A stretch of DNA of 64,000 nt, from NCBI GenBank assembly GCA_019671005.1, contig CM033718.1, positions 31,760,508-31,824,507 of the forward strand, read 5' to 3'. Source of the DNA: Hibiscus mutabilis (Eukaryota; Streptophyta; Magnoliopsida; Malvales; Malvaceae). The translations under genes were made by a program, and so were the position numbers. Under the pieces are notes generated by a model. That model worked only from the letters and a program-made list of their open reading frames with translations, did not search any database and was not told the DNA's origin. This document shows positions 45,346 through 55,435 of this stretch, one piece after another (position 1 is the stretch's first letter; every line of letters starts with the position of its first letter).

Positions 45346-45819
45346 CACAGTAACCTGCACACCATAATTGTAATTAGATAAGGTTTGGGTTTGGGCCAAC
45401 CGGGCCTTGTAATTTGTTTGTAATTGGACTTGGACTTCGTTTTTATTTGGGTTTAATATATTTGATTTTTTTTATTTCATTTTATCAGCCCATTAATAAT
45501 AATATAATTAGTATAGCAATACACATACATACGAAAACGTATACTTATATTATACAAACATTAATTAATATAACATTCTAGCATACGTACGTATAATCAT
45601 ACATATAATTAACATAACATCTATATACATTAAACAAATACGTTCGTACTCTATAGATACATACGCGACACACATACACTATTAATACGTATACATACAT
45701 AGCTTATAATATACATGCACACACCACACCTTATATATATTAGTAACATTCATGCATATAATATAATAAATATACAAGCAATACTAATATGTATTTACAA
45801 GCTAAAATGAGTGATTACA

Positions 45820-45834
45820 GTTGCCCCTCTTTGC
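45820..45834 (-). other. Polypurine tract of the TR-GAG element
   Basis: The minus strand reads GCAAAGAGGGGCAAC immediately before the LTR start TGTAATCACT. Its position fixes this as the 3' LTR and the element as minus-strand. Confidence 0.75.
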
Positions 45835-45974
45835 TTGTTCTCATGGAATGGGAAACAAAGCAAAGATTCATAAGCACTCATTTTTATCAAACTTCCCTGT
45901 TTGTAGCTTTGAAAAAACGTGTTCTTTTGGACATCTCCGCTCTTCCTTGGCTGAATCTTCAGGCTCGTAAGTTC

Positions 45975-46395
45975 TTCCTATATAGAGCTTTGTCACCTTC
46001 CGATCTTGGAGCTACAGGCTCTTCCTATATAGAACCCTTCACTCTGAAACCTTGAGTTATGAGTCCCTCCTATATAGAACTTTTCACTTCGAGACAGTAA
46101 AGCTTGGAGTCCTTCCTATATAGAACTCTTCACCTTCAACGCTAGTTTCTCCTATATAAAACCTTTTGCGCCGCTGATGGATTCTTCCGACTGGAGTTCC
46201 TCCTATATAGAACTGCTAGTCTTCAAACCCTGGAGTCATCAGTCCTTCCTATATAGAACTTTTGGCGTCTGAAATCTCAGAGCTACAGGTTCTTCCTATA
46301 TAGAACCTTTCATTCTAAGACAGTGAAGATCGGAGACTTTCCTATATAAGACTCTTCGCTTTCGACACAAAAGATTTCCTATATAACCTTGTGTC
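45975..46395. repeat. ~46-bp tandem array with TCCTATATAGAAC core
   Basis: Ten cores with TATATAG or TATATAA begin at 45979, 46026, 46071, 46117, 46153, 46204, 46250, 46297, 46343 and 46380, mostly 45-47 bp apart. The spacers vary more than the core. Several units form a short hairpin, for example GGTTCTTCCTATATAGAACC at 46288-46307. It lies just inside the PPT. The plus-strand ORF at 45789-46055 through part of it is incidental. Confidence 0.9.
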
Positions 46396-46519
46396 ATAGG
46401 TGAATTCCTTTGACTGAGAGTTCTTTTTGAGATTCTGGATTTAGGGTTCTCCCTTTATGGAACCTTTCACTGGGGCTTGAAAATGCAGATTTTTTTTCCG
46501 AGGCTGTTGCCATCTTTGG

Positions 46520-47345
46520 ACCTACGCTACTAAGACTGCCGCATCATGCCCGAAGGACTTACTGATGGCCCGAAGGACTTATCATCATGCTCGAAAGACT
46601 TACTGATGACCCGAAGGATTTAACATCTGGATCTGACGTCGATATGGCTATTGTTCTATGGGGACTCACGCTGATATGCTGCCACATCATGCCCGAAGGA
46701 CTTACTGATGACCCGAAGGATTTAACACCATGCTCGAAAGACTTAATGATGGCCCGAAGGACTTAACATTGTGCCCGAAGGACTTATCGATGACCCGAAG
46801 GATTTTACATCTGGATCTGACGCCGACATGGCTGTTGTTCTATGGGGACTCACGTTGATATGCTGCAACATCATGCTCGAAAGACTTACTGATGACCCGA
46901 AGGGTTTAACACCACGCTCGAAAGACTTACTGAAGGCCCGAAGGATTTAACATCTGGATCTGACGCCGATATGGCTATTGTTCTATGGGGACTCACGCTG
47001 ATATGCTGTCACATCATGCCCGAAGGACTTACTGATGACCCGAAGGATTTAACACCACGCTCGAAAGACTTACTGATGGGCCAAAGGACTTAACATCGTG
47101 CCCGAAGGACTTATCGATGACCCGAAGGATTTAACATCTGGATCTGACACCGACATGGCTGTTGTTCTATGGGGACTCACGCTGATATGCTGCCACATCA
47201 TGCCCGAAGGACTTACTGATGACCTGAAGGATTTAACACCACGCTCGAAAGACTTACTGATTGCCCGAAGGACTTAACATCGTGCCCGAAGGACTTATCG
47301 ATGACCCGAAGGATTTAACATCTGGATCTGACGCCGATATGGCTG
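46520..47345. repeat. ~184-bp higher-order tandem repeat of ~20-bp CCCGAAGGACTTACTGATGA units
   Basis: The marker CATCTGGATCTGAC recurs at 46624, 46808, 46951, 47135 and 47319, spacings 184, 143, 184 and 184. Each higher-order unit has a unique part (GATATGGCTNTTGTTCTATG, GGGACTCACGCTGATATGCT) and about five ~20-bp subunits of CCCGAAGGACTTACTGATGA type. The 143-bp unit lacks two subunits. Ogre/Tat elements commonly carry tandem repeats between gene end and 3' LTR (family knowledge). Confidence 0.9.
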
Positions 47346-49201
47346 TGGTTCTTTCAGGACTTTGGTAAATTCTTCGATAATTCTTCAAATACTTGTTTAG
47401 GAACAAGCAAAATTGACATGCCCCTATCTATATGATGTATGTAATGTTGTGCTTTCTTTCTCCTCTTTTCTTTTTTCTTTGTTAATCTTATGTCCTGAAA
47501 AAGTCATTCTTCTGATTTCTCTATTTCCTTTCCTTTTGCGGTATGCTCAAGTTTGATCTTCATTTCTGTCAAATTTTGCTCAATGGGCATCTGCTCTTGT
47601 TCTTTTGCATGAGCACCCGCCTTTCTTCTTCGGGGTCTCTGTCTGCTTCACCAACAAACATTATATTATGCGTGTGCAGAGATTCTTACTATTCTTTTTG
47701 TTCTGCATTGCCCCATTCGATCGTGCTCGGCTACCTTCCAGTTCTTTTGACCCAATATTCTGAGTATTTGTTAATTTCATCATCGGGGTGAGCGGAATGC
47801 TTCTTAACCTCAATCTTCTTGTTGCCTCTTGACAGACGCCATTCATCGATCTATGTGCTTTAATTCTTTGGAGACTCAATGTTTACTTTTTACCGTCCCC
47901 TCACTTTGTAAGCTCATTCTTGTCCTGTTTCGTCCTTCATTTTCTTGAACCAAACAAGGCATCGTGGCTGGAATTCGCTTCTTGTTATTGAGCTGTCTGA
48001 CACCTATACCTCTGTTATCATCTTCATTCTATGCATTGTGAGGTCATTTCTGGTTAGGGGCTTCAATAGTATCCGCCTCCTTGTGTTCTGGATCTTACCC
48101 TTGAAGTAATACATGGAAATTTTTGTTGCTTTAACTTGTCAATTTGCTGATTGGTGTTCCACTGAAGGGTATCATTTAGATTAACATACAAGATTTTGAA
48201 AACACAGCATAGGAGCTCTGGATATCATGTGCAAGAGTGGCTTAGATTCAACCACTTGTTGATTTAAAGATGTGAAGTCTTCCCTGGTGACTCGGTTCAT
48301 CCTCATGATTACCGCGTTGCTGCAGAGTGCTATTCTTTCTCAATTCTCATTATCTACTCTGCCCCCAAAAGGGTAGGCTTGTATAACCACTTGAGCGCAG
48401 AAATATTACTCTAGGAATAGAGTTCTGGGTGGTGCGAGTCTTAATTTTTCCTATGATATCGCCTATTTTCTTTCTTTTCTTTTTCTTCTTGTTTTTATCA
48501 TTATTTGAGGAAATCAATTCGTCACAGTCCTTTTTCTTGAGGACAACGATGGAGCAAACAACACTGCCCCAAGTTACTCGGCATAGTCACGATTTGAAAA
48601 TATTACCATCACTCATGAAGGTAAGGTTTCTTGAATTGGATGATATATCTCCACCCTATCGCTTCAGCGGAGTGCCCCAAAATTTCCATACTCTTATCCG
48701 AACAAGCCTATTACCAGGTTTCGAACATAGGAGTATTTTTTATTATTATTTTCTCCTTCTTTATTTTCATTTCTTTTTTCTTTCTTTTCTTTTTCTCTTC
48801 CTTTTTTTGTTTTGTTTCTTCTTTACTACCTAGAAGATTATGCCTAGAGTTTCAATTTCAAGCAACTCTACATGGTTAACATTTAGAGCTTTTTTTATCC
48901 TTGAATATCATCGAAAGAGTAATAATCTCGCCTTGCTGACCAGAGTCCGGTGGGGAAGATCACACATCATCGTTGTCACGACATCTATCTAATGTCACTC
49001 TTGCAATTGATATCCAGCGTCCTACAACGGCGAGAAAATATCTATGTGCTTTCAAAAACATTATATGTTAAGCGAAATGTGTTCTTTATTGAAAATAAAA
49101 ATCAACAAACATGCCCCATCACAAAAGATCTTTGCCACATGGGGGCCACATAGAGTTGATCCCTTGTATTACTTCAGGAATGTATTTTAATGTAGAGACA
49201 T
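47346..49201 (-). other. Noncoding interior of the TR-GAG element where pol would be expected
   Basis: Between the gag stop and the arrays no pol motif is found in any frame. Pyrimidine-rich runs at 48460-48500 and 48735-48835 are polypurine tracts in the sense strand. Plus-strand ORFs here (for example 48429-48833, rich in Phe) translate those runs and are not genes. Confidence 0.6.
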
Positions 49202-50299
49202 CTATGGCTTCCTCAGCACTATGTAGATTTGCTTCTCATCCTTGGTCTTCCACTGCTTGATCAGCTCTTGTGTTAGGGTTCCATCATTGACCAGCTTCTT
49301 GATTTCCTCCAGTAAAGGTCTACATTTTCTGGTGGGATGCCCCGGTGCCCCCATATGGAATTCGCATGTGCTACTCGAGTCAAAACTATGGGCATACAGA
49401 TCAGGTGCACTCTTCATTGGCCTAGGAACAAGATAGTGACCCTCTACCAGATGAGGCCAAATGTCTGAGATAGATATTCCAAACACTTCCAAATTTGCGC
49501 TCATCCGAGGAATTTTCCTTGATGACCCCAATTTGTCAGTCTGTCTCCTTCTTTTACGACCACGCGAACCCTGGAGATGACACTCATTTACGTCTCCATC
49601 CTTATCTATCTTATCTTCGATGCGGTCCTTAGACTTAGACCCCAATTTTCCTTCTTTGACCGCGTATTCTATTCTTTCTCCAATCGTCATGAAATCTTTG
49701 AATTCGTTTCTCGATTTCTCCAACATCACATCGAAGAAGGGAGAGGGAAGCGTTGCATGAAATAGGGGAGTCAACTCTTCTTCCGCTATAGGGGGCTGGA
49801 CTTGGGTCGCCAGACATCGCCACCTTAATGCATATTCCCTGAAGCTTTCACTTGGTCTCATTTTCTCATTCTGAAGAAACTGCGTTAACGGTGCTAAATC
49901 TAAAGCATATTTGTATTGATCCAAAAAGGCATTAGCGAGGTCACCCCATGACCTAACTTGATTTCTATTCAAACGGTTATACCACACTACTGCTGGTCCC
50001 GTCAGGCTATCATGGAAATGGTGGATCAACAATTCTTCATTCTTCATGTATCCTTCCATTTTTCTACAAAACATGGTTAAGTGAATCTTCGGGCAGCTGG
50101 TTCCATCATACTGTGCAAATCCGGGAACCTTGAAATCTAGAGGAATGACCAAATCAGGGACTAGGCAGAGTTCTCTCGTATTGAAAACATTTATCTTCTC
50201 TTTCTTCTTAAGTTCTTTCTCGATTTTTTCTTCTAACTGGTCAAGCCTCGACTCTTCAATTCGTTCCATTTTTCGATTAATTCTGCCATCGAACCCCAT
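49202..50299 (-). CDS. gag: Gag polyprotein of Tat/Ogre-like element, uninterrupted
   Basis: 365 codons from ATG at 50299 to the stop at 49202. Residues 1-40 are charged and helical (EESRLDQLEEKIEKELKKKE), possibly coiled coil. About residues 55-215 form a retrotransposon gag (capsid) domain with KVPGFAQYDGTSCPKIHLTM, DSLTGPAVVWYNRL and SWGDLANAFLDQYKY; this wording is characteristic of plant Tat-lineage gag. A basic stretch (RGRKRRRQTDK) near residue 250 could bind RNA or act as a nuclear signal. A CX2HX5HX4C zinc-finger-like motif lies at about 312-326 (CEFHMGAPGHPTRKC). The gene has no stop or frameshift, unlike every chromovirus frame in the window. Gag would build the particle that packages this element's RNA. 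It lies downstream of the coiled-coil ORF in the same direction, with 161 bases between them. No protease follows. Confidence 0.9.
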   Translation of the reverse strand: MGFDGRINRKMERIEESRLDQLEEKIEKELKKKEKINVFNTRELCLVPDLVIPLDFKVPGFAQYDGTSCPKIHLTMFCRKMEGYMKNEELLIHHFHDSLTGPAVVWYNRLNRNQVRSWGDLANAFLDQYKYALDLAPLTQFLQNEKMRPSESFREYALRWRCLATQVQPPIAEEELTPLFHATLPSPFFDVMLEKSRNEFKDFMTIGERIEYAVKEGKLGSKSKDRIEDKIDKDGDVNECHLQGSRGRKRRRQTDKLGSSRKIPRMSANLEVFGISISDIWPHLVEGHYLVPRPMKSAPDLYAHSFDSSSTCEFHMGAPGHPTRKCRPLLEEIKKLVNDGTLTQELIKQWKTKDEKQIYIVLRKP

Positions 50300-50460
50300 G
50301 TATTAAATGATAAAGTGCCATGTGATGATAAAACAATGCAAAGAACGTGATGCAAATGCAATGCATGAATGCAATAAAGCATTGATTCCGCAAGTGATTT
50401 GTCCCTATAGGACATCTTTCATTCAGACCAAAAGGTTTCATTACATCCGGTATTAGGGTT

Positions 50461-51915
50461 TTACAGATAGCGGTGAGCCCTGGCACCTAATGTCTTGACC
50501 TCATTCAATAGTCCCGTCAGTTTTCCTTCGCGGTCCAATGCTGGATCCATATTCTGGCTTATTGGTGCTGCTGCATCGGCTAAATCTGCTACTTGTCAGG
50601 CTTGAGTCGTAACCATCTTCATGTCTCGGTCTTTCTCCCGTATTGTTTGCTCAGCCTTTTGTAGCTTAATGGTCATTGCCCCAGCACAGATCTCCCTGGT
50701 ATGTAAAGCAGTCTCGAGTCTCACTATCTGCTCTTTGAGTGCTGCGTTTTCTATTTGAAAGGCTTGTGATTCATTCCTTTCCTAGTGCAGAATGGATTTC
50801 AGGATATTTTCCATGGCCAGACTATTTTCCAACTCATTTTGGAGAATGTCGCGTTGGCCCTCAGCTTCTCCCAGCTTCTGTGATAATGATCTGACTTTTT
50901 TCTTACTATTCTTGCATTTCTGCTTCCAGCGTTCTGAACCGTTCCTCAGCTGAATCATACCATTGACCCACTCTTCCGCGGTGTCACCCAGACCGAAACT
51001 CTTGAATTCAAAGGGCAGCTTCTGGTACTCGTCTTGTACGCTCTTTAATTTCATGCTAAGATTGTGCCTCTCATGCTCAAGCTGGTCGCGCTTGTGTGCG
51101 AATTCATCTTCTGAGACACTTTTATTCTTGGTTCCTAACTTTATCCCGCTTAAGTGACCCACTCCTGTGTTATCCGAACGTTGGGCTGGGTATTGTTCCT
51201 TCTTCGACTTTGCCCCTCGGGCAACGGCTGGCTGGCTGAAGAATCGGGGTTGTCCGTCTTCGAAATCCAAAATTCCCATTCTGATAAGATCTCGAACTCT
51301 GTCCTTCAGGGCCCTACAATTTTCAGTGTGATGACTCGAATCACCTATGTGGTAGCTGCACTGGACATGACTATTGTAATCTTTCGGATAAGGAGGTTTT
51401 CTTGGTACAGACTTCACTGGTATGACAAGGTTCCTTTCGACAAGCAACGAAAGTAACTCGGTGTATATCATGGGTATAGGATAATGTCCTCTGATGTCAT
51501 TAGATTCTCGAACTTCCCCTGGTTTTGCCTCTGTTCCTTGGGTATCTTCCCCATATATGCTACTTGTCTGCTTCTTGAGATTGATCACAAAGGGATTCGA
51601 TTTGTCATATTTAACGATGTTGTCTGTTTTGACATTCTGACCATTATGTTCCGCATTCTGCTCCCTGATCGAATCTTTTCTGAGTTCGACATGCTGCTTG
51701 CCTTTCATCATGGCATTTATCCGGTCCATCATCTCGGATATCTGTTTCTTTAGTTCTTGTATTTTATCTTGTTTGTCACCAGGATTGACACTGCTTACCG
51801 AATCTGTTCTGGTGTCCTTGAATGGTTCTTCTTCGGCTGTCCCTGGTCTAGTCTCGGGATGGAACTCTGTAATTGGACCCCCTTCCTTCAGGTCAAAGAA
51901 CCTTTGGTCCATCAT
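50461..51915 (-). pseudogene. Second gag-like ORF with zinc-finger motif and long coiled coil; two in-frame stops
   Basis: The likely start is ATG at 51915 (MMDQRFFDL); a TTG codon at 51921 is in frame but is an unlikely plant start. The reading contains an acidic N-terminus, a helix (DKIQELKKQISEMMDRINAM), a segment HYPIPMIYTELLSLLVERNL typical of plant Tat-type gag C-termini, and a CX2HX5HX4C motif (CSYHIGDSSHHTENC) near residue 205. The remainder is heptad-like coiled coil (LEHERHNLSMKLKSVQDEYQ, RSLSQKLGEAEGQRDILQNE). The frame meets TAG at 50784-50782, continues open as coiled coil to TGA at 50598-50596, and continues again to TAA at 50463-50461, so it looks like one ancestral ORF of about 485 codons broken by two nonsense changes. 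The first 377 codons could still give a product. Function unknown. Confidence 0.75.
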
Positions 51916-51921
51916 GAACAA

Positions 51922-52571
51922 TCTTCTATTATGGGAGAAATCACTCGGGAATCAATGCCCCTGTGTAATGCGAATGCGATGATATGCAAAAACAAAGCAA
52001 AAGAAAACAAGTCAGTACCGGACAAAAATGATAAGTACGTAATAAAAGGGCAAATTATATGCGATAAGCAAACAAGGCAATCCTATTTACATTCCATCTA
52101 AGACACCTAGGTTATCCGCAAGGCTCTAACATGGTGGGTTTCTATGTGCTCTCTATATGCAGTTTTGGTTCTAGGAGGTACCCGAATTGTCCTTGCTGTC
52201 CCCTACTAAGGGTAGCAAGGCCCCCGATCATCACCCATTATAGGCTCTTTTCAACCGGGTTCAATTTAGGGGGACCCATTCGCTTATGCCCGTACGAAGG
52301 AACGATATCCTTACGAAAGTATAAGGTACTCGAGCCCCGAAGGTACTTGCTAGGCCCATACGGGAGAACGATATCTCCACGAAAGCATTAGCGTTTTCCC
52401 CCACTTAAAAGGACGGGTTTATATGCCATATTTTAAATGCGTTAAAATAAACGCGCAATTATGACCGAATGTTAAATTAATAGTCACTTTAACCCGGAAT
52501 TTCTAATATTAATAAAGCGGTAATTATTTTGAAAGCTTGACTCTCATTTGTTTTTGAAAAACAAAAAATTA
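51922..52571 (-). other. Leader between PBS and first ORF of the TR-GAG element
   Basis: 650 bases without a convincing ORF in the sense direction. A GTACCCGAATTG / CCGTACGAAGG / CCATACGGGAGAACGATATC tract at 52170-52385 has loose internal repetition (ACGATATCCTTACGAAAG and ACGATATCTCCACGAAAG). This would be the 5' untranslated and packaging region. Confidence 0.5.
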
Positions 52572-52589
52572 TCCCCAGCGGAGTCGCCA
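52572..52589 (-). other. Primer binding site of the TR-GAG element
   Basis: The minus strand reads TGGCGACTCCGCTGGGGA two bases downstream of the 5' LTR. It starts with TGG, complementary to a tRNA CCA end. Tat/Ogre elements are known to use tRNA types other than iMet, often reported as tRNA-Arg; I cannot confirm which tRNA matches here. Confidence 0.8.
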
Positions 52590-52591
52590 TC

Positions 52592-55430
52592 TGTAGCGAT
52601 CTCTTTTTCTTTTTATCGCTAAAAAACGAGGCGTTTTTTGAAGGTGTTGAGAGGTGTTTGTGACTCTTTTGGATATAAAATATTTATTCCCTGGGGTTTT
52701 AAAAGAAACCGCATTTAAAAAAAATGGAGTCGCCACCGGCCACTTAGGTAGGCCGGACACCATAAAACCAGAGATTCAAAAAAATGTTGGGTTCGGGAGT
52801 CGGTTACAGATGGGGAAGGATTAGCACCCCCACACCGCCCAAAATTGGTACTTTAATAATTACCGCTTTATTAATATTGGATTTTCCGGATTAAAGTGAC
52901 GATTATTTTAAAATTCGGTCATAATTGCGAATTAATTTTAAGGGCCCCGTTATCCGAGAATTAATTTTAATTGCGAATTTAATATTGGATTTTCCTGATA
53001 CTGGCCCCGTTTACGCTCGGATAAAAGGGCACCGCATTGACAATTTATATATCATATGCAATCTTAGTGGCAAAAATATAAAACATGGCAAAATATTTAA
53101 ATGTAATAAAGATTGACATAACAGAATACTAATCTAACATAAATGATATACTAGACTAAAACATGCATATATACATATTATTCTAAATAATAGATAAAAA
53201 CAACTTTAACAAGTCAGAATAACAAGGCAGGAATAATTACGTATGTAGACGAACAAATATTTCAAAAAGACATACATGCTAGTAATAAAACATATTTCAA
53301 CATATATGGGACAACATATCGTACATAAAAGAAGACACACTAATACGTAACCTAAAAGCCAAGAAAACATACAATACGTACAAAAATACAAGAACATGCC
53401 GTTTACGAGTCAAATAGAATATAACATGCTTTAATACGAATAATCGGATAAAAAAATACATGACTATTATAAGCTTAACACACATATACATGTAAACATA
53501 AAATACGAGGCATATACGAGGGACATAAAATAAAATAATAGAATATCAACATATACGATTATAATACGAACATGAGTATTTACAAAGAAATAGGACTGAA
53601 ATGAAAGAAAAATAAAAGTTAGTGGCAGAAATTAAAGAACAATAACATGTAATTTAGGGACGAAAATGTGAAACAAACAAAACCTAAAAGGATCAAAACT
53701 GTAATTAGACCAAGGGGCAGACCCAAAATGAAAAGTTCAAAAATGCGGGATGGCTAAAGGCGTAATTTTACCATTTGAATACTGATTCGGTGTAATTTAG
53801 GGACTGGATTACAAGATTTTGAAATATCAGGGGGGCTAGGATTGTAATTATACCATGCGGCAAGACAAAAACGAAAATATTGAAAACGCGGTGGGATTAA
53901 GTGCGTAATTTACCCATTTAGCAAAATAATAATAACTATATAAACCCTTCTATTAGACCGAATCCAATTTTCCCCCACTTCGTTTCATTTTTTGATTTTT
54001 GTAATAAAACTCGTTCTTCATTTTCTCTCAACTGGTCCTATGAAACCCAGAATTCGGCGGCCGACCGTCGTGTTCTCCGCCGCCAGCTGCCGCTAACCGG
54101 CGCCGGCAAGCCTCCAAAACACACCAAAATAACCCCCTTTCCGTCCTCGACACGAATCCGAGGTTGGATTCAGAGGATACACCTCTATTCGCCCTAGATC
54201 TAAGAAATACGAACCAAAAAAATACTTTTAAACCTAAAACAAAACTACCAGGGACCTTCCCCTTCCTTCAGTTCACCATCTCTGGCTTGGGGAAGCCGAA
54301 AGGCTTGTCACTGAGGAAGGGAGACACACGGACGGCGACGGTAAGACTTCTTCTTCTTTTTTTTGTTTACCTCTTTGTATATGCATGTAAAAAAACAAAT
54401 AAGAATAGTACCACTGGACTTGCGTTGCTTATTTTTTGTATTTCTGAAAAAACTTGTTACAATACACTCTGTTTTTTTTTGTTACCACCTTTGTTACCAC
54501 CCTCCCCTGTTACAAAAGTCCCCGTTTCATATATATCATTGTCTTTGTTTTGGTGCAAGTTGCATCTTGCTTTTTCAGATCTGAACTGACAACTTGTTGC
54601 TTGTTGTATTGGGTATGTTCTGAACACGGGGGTTGAATATCGGCATGGTGGCGGTATGGGTGTTCTGCCAGCGGCCAGACGCGTTCTCGGCCTTTAGATC
54701 AGATCTGATCTAACGGTCGAGATGGCTTGAAGGACGAACGGCCTGGATGAAGCCTCGATTTGATGAGACGGCTCTAGATCTTGACACGTGGAGCTCCGCA
54801 GTCGAGGAGTCAGAACGCGTGGATCTTACGCGCACGTGGACCACACGCGCGCGTGGCACTCGAACGGTTCATACGTGTGGAACACGCGGCTGGCATATAT
54901 TTTTGACTTCTTGGTTGTATCGTGGCCGTTGGATCAGATCTTGATCCAACGGCCCACAGTCACCTGCACACCATAATTGTAATTAGATAAGGTTTGGGTT
55001 TGGGCCAACCGGGCCTTGTAATTTGTTTGTAATTGGACTTGGACTTCATTTTTATTTGGGTTTAATATATTTGATTTTTTTTTATTTCTTTTTATTAGCC
55101 CATTAATAATAATATAATTAGTATAGCAATACACATACATACGAAAACGTATACTTAATATTATACAAACATTAATTAATATAACATTCTAGCATACGTA
55201 CGTATAATCATACATATAATTAACATAACATCTATATACATTAAACAAATACGTCCGTACTCTATAGATACATACGCGACACAAATACACTATTAATACG
55301 TATACATACATAGCTTATAATATACATGCACACACCACACCTTATATATATTAGTAACATTCATGCATATAATATAATAAATATACATGCAATACTAATA
55401 TGTATTTACAAGCTAAAATGAGTGATTACA
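52592..55430 (-). repeat. 5' LTR of the TR-GAG element (2839 bp)
   Basis: Plus-strand reading TGTAGCGATCTC ... AGTGATTACA, followed by the TSD CATAA. It is the fuller copy: 52862-53030 has no counterpart in the 3' LTR. Contains a 141-codon plus-strand ORF (54164-54589) equivalent to 44530-44952; because the LTRs were identical at insertion, its presence in both is not evidence of selection. Confidence 0.9.
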
Positions 55431-55435
55431 CATAA

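Larger units (their letters stand above)
43154..45819 (-). repeat. 3' LTR of the TR-GAG element (2666 bp)
   Basis: Begins AGTAGCGATCTC (the 5' LTR has TGTAGCGATCTC, so TG became AG) and ends AGTGATTACA. Differs from 52592-55430 by scattered substitutions and three larger gaps: it lacks 169 bp at the ACCGC at 43425 and 28 bp near 43880, and it has 23 bp extra near 45207-45230. Contains a GCCGCC-rich patch (44440-44475) and a CGCG-rich patch (45183-45250). Confidence 0.9.
43154..55430 (-). mobile_element. 12.3-kb non-autonomous Tat/Ogre-like element with gag only (TR-GAG type)
   Basis: Flanked by CATAA on both sides (43149-43153 and 55431-55435). Two near-identical LTRs: 52592-55430 (5', starting TG in plus reading and ending TTACA) and 43154-45819 (3'). 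On the minus strand the 5' LTR is followed two bases later by an 18-nt PBS, then a leader, a gag-like/coiled-coil ORF (51915 to 50461), gag (50299 to 49202), 1.8 kb noncoding, two tandem arrays, a PPT and the 3' LTR. No protease, RT, RNase H or integrase motif occurs in the 6.8-kb interior. This matches the published TR-GAG concept: LTR elements that keep gag but depend on another element's pol. It is the youngest-looking insertion, since LTRs, TSD, PBS and PPT are all recognisable. Confidence 0.85.

Noticed and set aside
45820..45840. Primer binding site after the left LTR, which would make the big element plus-strand
   Set aside because: The sequence does not start TGG and is a pyrimidine tract, that is, a PPT in minus orientation; gag and the real PBS at 52572-52589 are also minus-strand.
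46520..47345. CRISPR-like regular array
   Set aside because: The repeats are nested 20-bp subunits without unique spacers, in a eukaryotic retrotransposon.
48429..48833. Plus-strand ORF of 134 codons with hydrophobic Phe/Leu runs
   Set aside because: The apparent membrane segments are translations of pyrimidine tracts in noncoding retrotransposon sequence.
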